Assembly: GCA_947069175.1 (NCBI GenBank)
Contig: CAMTDV010000027.1
Coordinates: 40,375,369 to 40,439,368 of the forward strand
Reading direction: 5' to 3'
From: Scalesia atractyloides
Taxonomy: Eukaryota; Streptophyta; Magnoliopsida; Asterales; Asteraceae
Length of the DNA stretch: 64,000 bases
The position numbers and the translations under genes were made by a program. The notes below the pieces were generated by a model. That model worked only from the letters and a program-made list of their open reading frames with translations. It did not search any database and had not been told where the DNA came from. This document shows positions 33,489-45,604 of this stretch, one piece after another. Position 1 is the first letter of the stretch. Each line of letters opens with the position of its first letter.

Positions 33489-34750
33489 TGGATCATCCCT
33501 TTCTCTAATTCGACTCTGACAAGCAAAAGGAACGACCATGAATCAACAGACTACAAACATTATGGAATAGAAGAGGTCAGATCACCCAGAAGGCTGAGTT
33601 GGGCGGCAATGCAAGCACTAAACCAATCCGAGAGACTTCAAGAGATGATTTCGTACCCAATGGCGAGGTTGTTGAACATGGAGCGACACATCTACCTAGA
33701 GCTCACATTAGAGTTCTTCGCTTCTTACTCGTACGATAAACCAAGAAGTGAGAACTTGGACTTCAAAAATGCAAAAAGTATACAGTTTAGGCTCGGGGTA
33801 GGTGGCATAAATGGTCAGTGGTGAAGCTAGGCAAAAAGTTGGGCATTTACAATGAAGAAGAAATAGATTCCGAGCTTTTTACCAATGTCTACAAATTCGA
33901 CAGTGATGAGGAAAGAGCAGATTTCTAGTCTCATGTGGTAGTCGGGCCACCTTACGAGGCTAGAAGTGCCAAGGCGTCGAGACTGAGGGACCTGCTCCTT
34001 AGGGTTCTTCACCAAGTAATGAGCCACACCATCTGTGGTCGCATGGACAGTTCTGGGAACTATCCCATACCAGACTTGCTCTTTTTATACTCCATAGAGA
34101 ATGGGGTACACGTTAACCTCGCCGCCCGAATGGCTGAATTCTTTATAAATAGTGCGGGGAGGTCAACGAGTAGCGAGATTCATGGTGGGGAGTATGTGAC
34201 CCAGCTCGCATACGCTATTGGGATAATGACAGATGATGTAGTCAACAATCTGACGCTAGTCCACACGAGGGGTGATGTGGATCTTCGTTCTCTAAGGGCA
34301 ATGGGCTTGATAGTGGATACAGGAAATGGCCCAAGGTTGAGGGGTCTGAATGGGGAGATTTGGGACCCACTCCCACCGCTACCAGAGGACGAGGAAGAAG
34401 AGAATGTGGACATGGAGCACGACCACGGGGCACATGTTCACGAGGAAGCATTCATAGGACCACCACCATGTCAGCAGCAGCAGCACCAGTACCAACACCA
34501 GCACGAGTATCAGGCGTAGCAGGATTGGCCACCTAGCATCCCTTCGTATCCAGAGTTCTACCGGCAATTCCAACAGATGGAGGTGAACCAAAACACGATG
34601 CGAGAAGAGATGCACGTCGGATTCTCGTACATCTTCGGAGGGCTACACAACGCCTTCCTAAACTACTTTGGCGATCCTCTGAAGTTCCCATTTGGGAACC
34701 CGAGACATGACGAGGCGGGTCCATCTAGTGCGCGCCAAGACGATGAGTAG
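33489..34750 (+). pseudogene. Athila ORF3 (extra ORF after pol)
   Basis: Located where env-like genes sit. The product resembles the plant Athila ORF-1 / putative plant transposon protein family (recognised from memory), not a typical envelope: I see no signal peptide or clear membrane segment. An ATG at 33489 (MDHPF) starts a short frame; the main reading is 33474-33824 (RRLSWAAMQALNQSERLQEM), then another frame after 33824. The longest piece is 33935-34519 (SHTICGRMDSSGNYPIPDLL), ending in an acidic stretch and a Gln/His-rich tail. A TAG at 34517-34519, where Gln is likely, is followed by about 75 more codons in frame to 34750. Function is unknown even in intact elements. Confidence 0.72.
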
Positions 34751-36384
34751 GATTAGTAGGAGGAAGGAGTATAGTGTCTGAAGCTACTGGTGTCATTGTT
34801 TATTTTCATAGTTTCCTTTCTTTCTTTTGGGGGTTCTTCATTTTGACAACATTTTCTTTAAAAACCCACGGACATGTATTGTTTTTTGAAACACACTATT
34901 ATTGGTTGTTTTATTTAATTTTTAACTAATGGATAAACCTTTATTTATCTAATCTCTTGATCATTTGCGTTGCCTGCGTTTTGGTTAGTTTGACGAGCTT
35001 TGCAGGTATATGGAAACGCACACAGAGTTGAGAAGAATGACGGTCAAGTCAAATATCTCCAAGTCTTCAACTCTAGGGGAGTATTATTCGCCTTTTTCAC
35101 ACTTTAATTTAGCTATTGATAGCTACGTAACTAATTTTTGGTTCTCATTGGGGACAATGTGAAATTCAAGTGTGGGGAGGGGTTTAACTTGCGTAACTTT
35201 GTTTGTCTAAAAAATCTTTATAAAAAAACGATCGGTTGTTTTTTTAGAATGCATCAGATATGATCGAAACTGGCAAGCCAAATTGAATAAAAAAAATAAT
35301 GATGATGATAACTAAAAGCGTGACAAACAAAAAGAAAGACTTGCATGCATATCTTCACATTCATACCCATTCCTTCAGTTACGTGAGCATATTTGAGCCT
35401 TTCAATTCTTAACATGCTTGTTTTTGTTTAGAATACGAGTGAGCCGGATGTTTCATGTGATTTAGAACTTGACATTAGTATACTTTTCAAGATCATGAGT
35501 ATGTGAAAAGGGCATGAATGTGATAGAGGCACTTAGGATACCTCTCTTGTGTTAGCCTTTTTTTTGTTTATTTTCCATACCTACCATCATTTCATTAGTT
35601 AACCATGTTGAGCCTATTTCCCGTGTTTTTCCGATTACACCCACTTAACCCACTTAGCCAAATTTAGCCTTTTATTGTTGAACCTTTTGTTAAAACTCGG
35701 TTATGGTTATTATCTAACTTGCGAACCTTTATGGCAACTTCTTCAAACAAAAAAAAAAACAGAAAATAGCAACCGAATTCAGAAGAAAGAAGATCAAGTC
35801 GAAGCAATTTTAGGTGCTGAATAGTACAATCTCGTTGACTAGCTCGATATGGCAAAATCGTTCGTTTATGCATTACTTATGTATAGTTGTGATTCATTTA
35901 CGCTTGTTAGAAATAACCACCGAGTTTTAACCATTTAACCCCTTTTAAATGTCCGTTCCTTACCCAAAACCATTACCTTTCATTACAACCCTTAAAGACC
36001 TCTTGATTTATGCTTTTTCGCATGCTAGTTGGTGGAGATTAGATCTTTTGACAAGCTTATGACATTGCATGATTCATCTCCTTAGCGTCGAGTGTTTTAC
36101 ACATACACATTACATGTATCTATAAATAACCGAGTGTGTATGAACATTGAGAGAAATGTGCGGATTTGCATGTTAAGTCGATTGGAAGTGAAATCTTTGT
36201 TTTTTGGTTTTCTTTACTTATATTCGCATACGCTTGTTTGGTTTGAAATCTTTGATGTTGACTTTTTGAAGAACCAATTGACCGTAGAATATCTATGTAG
36301 CGTTGTAAAATATTAGACGTTTGGGTCCTTCGTAGGCCCGTGTTCTTTTGCTTTAAGTTTGCTTGAAGACAAGCAAAAGTTCAA
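34751..36384 (+). other. Athila non-coding 3' region
   Basis: 1.6 kb without coding motifs. It contains an internal polypurine-like run, GTGTGGGGAGGGG (about 35169-35181), inside a context (AATTCAAGTG) much like that of the true tract at 36385. A poly-A/CAA run lies at 35745-35765. Nothing else was recognised. Confidence 0.6.
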
Positions 36385-36397
36385 GTGTGAGGAGGTT
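36385..36397 (+). other. Athila polypurine tract
   Basis: TGTGAGGAGGTT directly precedes the LTR-2 start TGATATAC at 36398. It is the expected plus-strand primer. Confidence 0.72.
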
Positions 36398-38192
36398 TGA
36401 TATACATTAAATTAAACATACTTAAGTCCCCCATTTTACTCCCGTTTTATACGTTTTTGACTGAAACTTCGTTGATTAGGTACTTAATCGGTCACTTTTA
36501 TATTTTTCAGGTCTTAAATGGCGTGCCACAAACAAAGTTGGAGAAAATTTGGGATTTACGAACGTTCCGGATGAATTCTACAGAAACTGTTGAAGTTACA
36601 GCTCACGCACAGCCGTGCAAACTATCGGCACGACCGTGCGCGACTCACGACCTCGGGACACTGGCAGTTCAGAAGGCAGTGCAGCTGATTTCTCAGCACG
36701 CACAGCCGTACGACCCAAGTGCACTCCCGTGCACTAGCTGAGCATTGATCAAAAGGCTATCTGAAGACTATGCACGGCCGTGCGACCCTTGTGCACGACC
36801 GTGCACATCTGAAGATTTTGCCGCCGCTACGGTCACGTTGATGATTGCACGCCATCCACTTGTCTAGACTATACCCTACCGCTGACGTCACGCTGATGAT
36901 TGCACGGGCGTCCACATCAAGTGCACGGCCGTGCGGATATGAATTTCTCTATAAAACAGGGCAGACGCTACTGATCAAATTATTGGGTAATTTTCCAAGC
37001 TTCTTGGCGATTTCTGAGGTCCGAGAGCTTCCCGGTTGGGACGATTTCAAGCCTCAAAGTTGCAAGAAGCTCATCCATCATCCAATCCATCAAATCCTTG
37101 CTTGTTATGGTTTGATTTCTTGTTCTTAACATACATTTTAATCACATTTGCAAGCATTGAGCTGATATTTTATTATGAATGTTATTAAGATACTTGTTTT
37201 ATGAACAATCTTTAGTTTGGAATCTTGTTTGAATGAAGCTCTGGCAACTTTTTCATGTTTGAATCTTGATGATCACATGACAAACTTGTTTCATTGATGT
37301 TGGATCCTTGATTGTGGTTGTTTATCTTGGATGATTAATAAATGGTTAGTTAGGATAAGTTGACAAAACCCCTTAATTAATAATTTGTTAGTAAACTGTT
37401 AACTTGTTAATAAAAGATAAATCTGATTTTGATCAAGAATGTTTTCTTACACGTAAGGGTTCTAACGGGTTAGATGGTGTTATTGCGAGTTCTGGACATG
37501 ATTCATAATCTGTGTTTAGTATTTTTGGTTAAAATGGCTAACTTAGTATATTTATGTTCAAGACTTGCAAAATGGATAGGTTTGTGATATGATCTACTTT
37601 ATGCTTGTCTCGGTGGTTGTATTGTGTTATCGGTATTACTTTCCTTGATTAAGCGAGGTTAGAAAACTCTTAACGGATGACTAACTTACTTTTAAAAGAT
37701 TCGCATGAAAATTTATCAATAGCTCATTAATGAATAATTCGCGTTAACTTTCCAAAGAATTATCATGTTAGAATTCCCGAAAGGGATACTATTTGTCTTT
37801 ATAATTGGAAGATTGATCAAGTGCCTTTGTGACATTTCTGACTTACTTAACATGCTTAAGTTGTTTATAAAACAAGACAAAAGAAAAAATTATATTTTTG
37901 TATTTGGAGTCTTTTATGTTTTAGAATATATTTTTAGATAATTTTTAGTTAAAATAAAAAACTTTCACATATCTTTTTACCGGTAGATAAACTACAACGG
38001 TTCAATACATAAGCGTCTGCCCGCGTCCATGGATCGACATCTAGTTTTACCCATACTTTATCATATACGATACGGTACACTTGTCCTTTTGTGTGTTTTT
38101 AATGTTAAGGTATAAATCATTTTTATAAATATTAAAACCGAATTCATGTGTAAAATTCATTGTAAAAAATGTGTATATATACGCAAACGTCA
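36398..38192 (+). repeat. Athila LTR-2
   Basis: 1795 bp, TGATATAC to AAACGTCA, homologous to LTR-1. It serves as the 3' LTR of the full unit and, because a primer site and gag start follow it, as the 5' LTR of a second, truncated unit. It has lost about 45 bp near 37409 that LTR-1 keeps; the second duplication copy (52147) keeps most of that stretch. Confidence 0.87.
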
Positions 38193-38454
38193 AGTTTTTG
38201 GCACCATTGCCAGGGACTGTGGCGTGCTTTTGGAACGATCCGAGTTATTCTTCTACCGGTGTACATGCTTGTGAATATTTGTTCATTCTTGTTTATTTGT
38301 TCATTTAAGTATATATATACATAATTGCAAGATTATTTATTTATTTGTTTGCTCGAATTCGAAATTAATTGATTGGCTATTTATATATAAAAAATTAATT
38401 ATTTATATTATATTTATATGTTTCGGGACGTGCTTATCCCTTCCTTATAGGTTG

Positions 38455-38844
38455 ATGTCCTCAACCCCCGCGCCCGTTGCTACTGAGCCGTCTGACGATC
38501 AAGAACGTGACCTAAGGAGGAGTAGGAGACTTCGAGAAAGGTCTTGTGTTGTTACACAACAAATTTCAGTTGCGGTTGACGAGCCGGAGATACCTACTGA
38601 TAGTTAGAACTCAGAGGTCGGGGGAGCACCATGGCAGACGTGATCGGCCGATGAATGAGACCGGTCGTCCAGGAGGCGAAGGCTTGCAGCCTAGCATCGC
38701 CCGACCTACTGTGGTGGCACCGAATTTCGAGATCAAATCCAGCATCATCAACATGTTGCAAAATTCGGTGCAGCTTGATGGAAAGGATCACGAGGACCCT
38801 GATCGACACATTGCTGCATTTCTTGAGGTGTGCTCTACTTTCAA
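38455..38844 (+). pseudogene. Truncated second Athila gag (copy A)
   Basis: Repeats the gag start (MSSTPAPV-type Arg-rich N-terminus), with a TAG at 38605-38607, then the 38630-38844 reading through VQLDGKDHEDPDRH. At CTACTTTCAA it joins LTR sequence (AAAACAAGAC) that lies about 1.5 kb into LTR-1, so the rest of the internal region and most of the third LTR are deleted. Two or three A residues are shared at the joint. The last codons of the open frame read into LTR sequence and mean nothing. Confidence 0.85.
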
Positions 38845-39165
38845 AACAAGACAAAAGAAAAAAATTATTTTTGTATTTGGAGTCTTTTATGTTTTAGAAT
38901 ACATTTTTAGATAACTTTGAGTTAAAAAAAACCTTTCACATATCTTTTTACCGGTAGATAAACGACAACGGTTTAGTACATAAGCGCTTGCCTGCGTCCA
39001 TGGATCGTCATCTGGTTTACCCATACTTTACTACATATACGATAGGGTACACTTGTCCTTTTGTTTGTGTTTTAATGTTAAGGCATAAATAATTTTTATA
39101 AATATTAAAACTGAGTTCGTGTGTAAAATTCATTGTAAAAAATTGGTATATATACGCACACGTCA
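38845..39165 (+). repeat. Athila LTR-3, 3' end only (copy A)
   Basis: The last 321 bp of the LTR, ending in CACACGTCA and followed by the TTATC target duplication (39166-39170). It closes the compound element. Confidence 0.86.
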
Positions 39166-39170
39166 TTATC

Positions 39171-40195
39171 TAACACCCTCACCTCAGGCGTTTGGTTAAT
39201 CCTTGTTAACTGGAAATTTTTTGACAAAACCGTAAGTGCATCTCTCTTAAATCACAACCTTTTCTTACCAGCAAGAATCGATTAACTATCTTCAATCATT
39301 TATTTAATTATACACATAGCTACCCGATTAACAATTTTCATGCCAAATTGTTTCCAACTACTTGATCAAAAATCTTGATTTAAACATTATATAATGAGAC
39401 TTTTAGTCTATTATCAATTTTATTTAGATACCCATTCTCATAAACTCAACTTAGTCAAGGACAATTTAAAATTCTTCTCTTTCACACTTAGATTATAACT
39501 ATCCAAACTATTTACCTGATAAAAATCAAAATAGCTTCCTACAATTATAATCTTTACCATCTTAGTTTAACCCAATAAATCACTTTTTCAATTGTATCTT
39601 TTTACCAGTTCATTTTAAACCGATAAAATCTTTTGTTACAATTATGGCTTTGGCCATCTCATTTTGTAGGATTACGTCCTTATTCATCCAAACATTTTCC
39701 ACTTTATTGCTCCTCATGTCGGTTTACCTAAACAATTATCGGTTCAATATTTATCAAGTTGTCTAAATTCGGTCACATTATCATCGCCTACACACACCTA
39801 TCCATTTTACAACCTTTCTACACTTACTTATGAACAATATCTCAATCCACTTTAGACAAATGGATTTCTTTTACAAACCCATCTATTATCCCTCCAAATT
39901 GTTTATTTAAACCCGTTTACTTAGCCAACCAAATAGTTTAATCTTTACACTCCTCAATGAATCAACAATTTAGCCGAAACAATCATTCGCAAATTTACAT
40001 GCCACATTTAACTTGTTTTCATTTTGTACACTTGCACGAAATACTTCATGGTAACTAAATAACAATCTCCTTCCTAGTCAAATATTCTAACTAATTATCA
40101 CTCGTATCCAACCACTAAAATGCCATCTTTTATTCTTTCCTAAAAGTAAACTTTTAAATAAATTTCGAGATGAAATTTCCTCAAGTAAGAGAGAC
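39171..40195 (+). other. Gypsy remnant 3' internal region (copy A)
   Basis: Non-coding with stops in all frames. The end (40161-40195, TTTCGAGATGAAATTTCC then AAGTAAGAGAGAC) matches the 3' UTR and polypurine region of gypsy-2, so this is the decayed 3' end of a relative. Around 39530-39670 there are about three degenerate 45-50 bp repeats (ACAATTATAATCTTTACCAT-like). No integrase could be read. Copy B: 53945-54957. Confidence 0.6.
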
Positions 40196-43100
40196 TTTAA
40201 TGTTCCCTATCTTTCTTTCTTTTTCCATTTTATTTTAATTAATATTTTATCTTCAATATTTTGTAATTCAAGGCTTGATTATAATAGAAATCATATTTAG
40301 TACTATTTCTTGTTTAATCATTCTTAATTAATCATACTTGCATAATACGTAAATTGTCCCAAACACACGTTTTTAATTAAAACCGAGACATACATCGAGA
40401 TTATAATTTCTCGGATGGTATTCATACATTTTTATACATAACACATGCTTACAAACACCTTAGATTGTCCAAAACATGCAAAACATTGAGTTGATGGCAT
40501 AAAATAACACAAAAGCAAGTGCAAGAACCAAAAATGAAATTTCACTCCTCCTAATGTAACGCCTCACATTTTCGTATTCCTATTTTTAGAAAGTTGTATT
40601 TGTATTTCTATATTTAGTAACCTGCAATCATGGCATATTCGTATTTTGTTTACAATCTTGTAATCCGAGCCTTTGATCATAATGGAAATTCATTTTTATA
40701 CATATGTATGTTACATACTTATGTTATACGCAATCAATCATTGAATACGTGTTTATACGCAAAAACCGAGACTTGAAATACTTGGATTTATCAATTAAAC
40801 ATGAATCGTACTCATACAATACCTTGATACATTTTAAATACCTAAAATTGGGCTAAAATACAAGAAAATGGCATGAAATGATGAACACATCAAAGTCTGG
40901 GGGCTAAATTGTAATAAAACAAACTTTAAATGGAAAATGGCCTTCTGGCGGGGGGCGAGCCAAATGCCTTTTCTACCCGTGGGTGGTGAGAAGGCATAAT
41001 CCGCATAATCTTGTTTCTTGCATATGGGTTGGCCAATTTTCCACCTTTTTTTCTTCCCCTATCACCTTCTAACTCCATTAAAACTCAAACCCTACTTTAC
41101 CATTACAAAACCAAACCTCCAACACCTTTATTTCACTTTTCCAACACTCTAAACTCACTCATAACATACGCAATTCTGCTGGAATATCAAGTTTGGACAT
41201 AATTCATCTAAGTCCAAAAGTGAGCTCTCACCACACTTTCTTCCATATTTCTTCATATTTTCTTCTTCTTGAAAGCTTGAACACCTCTAGGAGTGTTTCC
41301 ACAAGTTTACCATTGTAAACTAAGGTGGAACATCACCATTTTGAGGTCCAACTTTCTGTTTTAAAGTTATCTTTTACAAACCACTCATGAACTTATGTTT
41401 TTCATGAGAATCTTGCACCTACCTTGTTTCTAAGCAAACCTATGGTTGTAGGGCTTGTGTATGGTTGATTCTCATGAGTTTAGAGGTCCATACACCTCCG
41501 AAATTTCTATTTTAACAAGGTTTAACAACCCACAAGTGTTGAGACCATCCAAGTTCATCATCTTCAATATGGTGGAACTTGTGTTTTGGTGAAAGTGTGA
41601 ACCATCGAAGCCTTGGCTATCCAACCTAGTTCCACTACCTCACTTGTTGATTTGTTATCTTCATGCACTAGGTTTCAAACAATTTCGGTTAAAGGGACAA
41701 GGCCACAACACATCCCTGAACACTTTCCATGTTTGGGATGCATGCATCTAGCTTGCTCTCTTGGTTGTTTGTAGATTTAGTAGGTTCAATGTTCTTATTA
41801 TTTTCATGTTCATGACCAACCGAAATCATCAACAAATTTTTTGATTTTGTGCTTTGGTGAAACATATAACGAGGTTAAATGTATGGAATCATCCTACCTC
41901 CTTGCATAACCATTTTCATGGTTCCATACTTTGATACGTTTATGCTTATTTTTACATCCATAATATGTTTAGTTTTAAATTCCTAATCTAATCCATTGAA
42001 CAAAAACCGCAACACACACACCTCTGTTTCCCTTTAGGTAACTTCGGTGTTCTCAACTCAAGACTTATCAACTCACGTTTATAGAATTTACTACGCAAAC
42101 CGTTCGTATGCTCGATCCCATTTCCTTTTTACACACTTTGGGTGCAACATGTACACATTATTACAAAATCACGTATTCACGATTAAACTTGTTTACATAC
42201 ACAGTCTATCCGTTAAAAACATGATACTTGTTATATTCTTGTTATTGCATGTTATATTCAAACTTGTGTTCAATATGCTCATCAACTTTGCTAGCATTCC
42301 TTAACAATTTTAGCGCTATAGGATTAACGCACCGCCCGTATTCTTATGGTATTGTTAAGTAAACTAATTACTACCTTGTCATTTCGGCGACATGGGTGCG
42401 CACGATTGCGATATACTTTGGTTTGACATATGGTTAACACATGCTAGTATGATAATAAACAATGTATGTAAATCACCATGTTGGATATGAGACAACTTAT
42501 AGACATGATTATGCTATGTATTCAAACTTGTATACTTGCCAACTTTTATTGATTTTATTTTAATGCACGTTGTAGGAAACTAGTTGATGATGATTGAAGA
42601 AAATAACTTAGGGTTGATTAGAAACACACCTAGACTTTAATTTGTGTAATTTATTTCATGTTGCTACGTTTATTTGCCAAAATGTTGTACTTTCCATTCC
42701 AAACAGTGTACTTGCCTTTTTAGTATGAAATGAAATTCAGTTATCTAAATATTGTCACAATTAGTCATTATGAAATCTCCTGCAATCTCATTTTTGTCTC
42801 ACTCCGATGTTTCCATCGGTTGGGGTGTGACACCTAACTCCCAACCAACTCAGTTAAAACCCCAAGTACTTATCCCAGTTATAAAGACCAACCCTAACAC
42901 CTTCTAAACACTTTCACCACTTCTAAATCACTCTCAAACACTCTCTAATCTTCCAATTCTTCCACTTTGGGTAGGAAGTTCAGGAAGCAAAATAGTGAGT
43001 CTTGGTCTTCCTTCTTACACTTTTCTTCTTGTTTTTCTTCTTCTCCTTCCTTGGATAACCTCTATGAGTATTATCACATATTTATCAAGGTAAACATAGT

Positions 43101-44490
43101 TGGTATACCACCATATTTGAGGTCTAAGTGAGGATTTTTGTTAAACTTTTAAATATGTTCATCTTTACTTTGTTATTGGAACATTTACGCACCAAACCAA
43201 GTCACCAACAAACTTCCATGTTGAAGGCTTGTGTTATGGTTTTGTTCCAGAAACGTTAAGGTTCATATGCCTTCTTTCAAGTTTCTAAGTAATCTTCAAG
43301 TCACAAAGTGAGCAACACTACACCAATTCTCCAACCATACAATGTTAGAAGCACCCATCTAGTTAAACCTCACTTGGTTACTTAGTGAATTAGATAGTTT
43401 ATTTTTATGTTCTTCATACTTGTTATACTTGTATTCATGACCATCCAAATCATCCATGTGATGATTTGTGCATTGATAAACTCTTGAGGTTAGTGGATTA
43501 CCGTACCTCTAATACACGACAAATACATGATTATAATATAGCTAATATTATACATATATATTACTCGAAAAACCAAACCATAATATCAACTCAACTGGAA
43601 CCATGGTTTAATATGTGTTAAGGTGGAAATTATCTTAGTTCTAGACTCTCTACTATGGACTTCTAATGGGTGTAACACTCATGAAAAACACAAACTAAAA
43701 ATAATGTCCAAATAATTATCTACGCAAGATATGTTATTATGTATTTTCATACTTATAAGTTTCGCATTTATATTCCAATCCTAAAATCCTCGTACTCATA
43801 CACCTTTGTTTACCTTTTTAGGGTGACTTTGGTGTTTTATCCTCCCAACCGTTCACTCGCTTCTTGTAGAAAATCTTCGCAAACTATGAGTATACATGAC
43901 CCATTTACGCTTTAAAACACTTTGGGTTGCAATATGTATTATTATGAAACTCACAATCACACATATAATTATGCCTAAAAAAACATTCAATCCATCAATA
44001 TGCTACTTGATATGCTATTTGTTATAAATACTAGGACACACTATATACATGTTATCTATCATTACACTTGTGAACACTTTGGTTTGATATTTAGTCATTG
44101 CATGCTAGTATGGTGGTATAACTTAGTGTACACATTGATGTGTGGATTTAAATTCTTTTCATACTTACTCTATATAGACAAACTTGTATGCTTACTGACC
44201 ATTTTGTGTTAGACATTTTATATACATGTTGTAGGAAATTGATGATAAATTCAAGAAATCTATTTAGGGTGAACTAGAAACTCAGCAAGATTTAATTATG
44301 CATTATTATGTTTTAGTTATGAAACTGGCAAGTTGTTTTACTTTACTTTCTTTGAGACAATGTATCGCTTTGTGATGAAATGAAATTTTAAGTTTAAGTT
44401 TAATTTATTGTCACAATATAGTGTTATGTTGTCTTTGAGCAATCTTGTTCGTTTCGCCTCGATGTTTCCACCATTGGTTGAGATATGACA
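40196..44490 (+). repeat. LTR-A, split by solo LTR-B (copy A)
   Basis: Part 1 is 40196-40554, starting after AGAGAGAC as gypsy-2 does but with TT in place of TG. Part 2 is 42838-44490, ending ATATGACA. Rejoined length is about 2.0 kb. Part 2 carries a possible TATA (GTTATAAA near 42880), then a leader-like C/A-rich stretch. It belongs to the same broad family as the gypsy-2 LTR. Confidence 0.78.
40555..42832 (+). mobile_element. Solo LTR-B nested in LTR-A (copy A)
   Basis: 2278 bp from TGTAACGCCTCAC to GGGTGTGACA. CCTAA at 40550-40554 and 42833-42837 are exact 5-bp target duplications. No internal sequence is present, so this is a solo LTR left by recombination between the two LTRs of an inserted element. 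The small readings inside (41011-41202, 42047-42304) show no motif. Confidence 0.92.
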
Positions 44491-45604
44491 ATAGAGATGT
44501 GTAAAATAATGTTTTTTTTATTTTAGGTCAAAACTTAGACGAGCTGAAAAGGCATGACAACTTATTATATTTGACCCTACTCATTTTTGAAAAAACTATA
44601 GATCGAAATATGAACTTATATCATTTATGTCAAAACATGAAATTATACTTTTTGATGTACTTAAATAAAGGTTTGAACTACCTCCATGAAAATATACTTG
44701 TTTGATGTACTTAGATCAAGGTTTGAACTACCTCCATGAAATTATACTTGTTTCTTAAAAAATCTATAGGTCGAAACATGAACTACCTCCTTGCTGATCG
44801 ATGTATTTGGTTTTGGAATACAACAACCAATTATAACCTTATCTGCATGGATACTGGTCACCAGGTAATCTTTCTTTGTTATATATTTCTCCTTTTTCAA
44901 AGTTTTAGAATTAAAGTTGTTAAGTGTTGTAGCAACCTGGATTGGCATTTTAGGACTCGAAAACTCCCACTAAACATTGATTTGCATTCATTACTTCAAC
45001 AAATAATTTTAACTTTTTAAACCAAAATGTACAGCAAAGATCATGTTTTACGTTCATCTCTATTTCCAAGTCCCAACATATGACAACCAAAAAACTTCTT
45101 TTTAAAAAAAAACATCCAACATTATATTATGTACAAGTAAAAAAGTTTAGGTAGTTAATTTTGTGAAATAATGATGCTTCGGTGCATATTTTTTCATTAA
45201 ATTTTTTATGTGTTTGAACCGATATAAGATGCCAAAAACTAGCATTGATTTTTATTCATCGGGTTGGAGGGCTTATAGCACCACTAAAAACTAGTTTGTG
45301 TATAAGATGCCAAAAACTAGCATTGATTTTCATTCATCAGGTTGGAGGGCATATAGCACCATTAAAAACTAGTTTGTGTATGGTGGGAATAAAGATAACT
45401 TTTGTAAGGTATGCAACAGAAAGGAAAAAGAATGAGGCGATGATTCAAGGGCTTATAGCACCACTAAAAAGGTATGCATGTCGTTCAACTTTCCGGTGCT
45501 AAACCCTAATTTTATCGATTCACTGTCATTGGTGTTAGCCGAGGCGAATGGCAGACCGTTGTTTTCTTGAAATTCCAAGATTGGGGATTTATTTTTTTTA
45601 AAAA
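44491..45604 (+). other. Low-copy-looking spacer with small repeats (copy A)
   Basis: Non-LTR DNA between LTR-A and copia-4. It contains a 50-bp tandem repeat (about 44651-44700 and 44701-44750, TTTGATGTACTTA words), the exon relic at 44788-44864, and a 78-bp tandem repeat (45224-45301 and 45302-45379) with a partial third copy near 45448. The rest is AT-rich with no further gene recognised. Confidence 0.65.
44788..44864 (+). pseudogene. Exon relic resembling a fizzy-related/CCS52 WD40 gene (copy A)
   Basis: The reading LLADRCIWFWNTTTNYNLIC, then MDTGHQ, resembles the WD40 segment of plant Cdh1/fizzy-related anaphase-promoting-complex activators (recognised from memory). GT follows the final CAG at 44865, where an intron would start. 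About 60 bp on, GCAACCTGGATTGG (near 44934) could be the start of the next exon. The Gly-rich stretch usual before Asp-Arg-Cys is missing and no other exon is seen. It is too short to be a gene: either a captured piece or a pseudogene remnant. A copy lies at 59560-59637. Confidence 0.6.

Larger units (their letters stand above)
24832..39165 (+). mobile_element. Compound Athila-type Ty3/gypsy element
   Basis: Order: LTR-1 (24832-26655), primer site, gag, protease, reverse transcriptase, RNase H, integrase, ORF3, polypurine tract, LTR-2 (36398-38192), a second primer site and gag start, then the last 321 bp of a third LTR (38845-39165). A 5-bp TTATC repeat flanks the set. Athila assignment rests on the gag and RT motifs, the non-chromodomain integrase and the ORF after pol. 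The triple-LTR form points to recombination between related copies followed by an internal deletion. Confidence 0.88.

Noticed and set aside
34180..34724. Several minus-strand ORFs opposite ORF3
   Set aside because: They are antisense shadows of the acidic and Gln/His-rich part of ORF3 and share no known motif.
33489..34750. Envelope gene of an endogenous retrovirus
   Set aside because: No signal peptide, furin site or transmembrane segment is visible; the content matches the Athila ORF-1-type family better.
39171..40195. Hidden gypsy integrase
   Set aside because: I looked in all frames for HHCC, DFITKLP and SDR blocks and saw none; only the 3' UTR end is recognisable.
45245..45502. 85-codon ORF with an internal protein repeat
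   Set aside because: It is a by-product of the 78-bp DNA tandem repeat, a multiple of three, and is not seen as the same long ORF in copy B.
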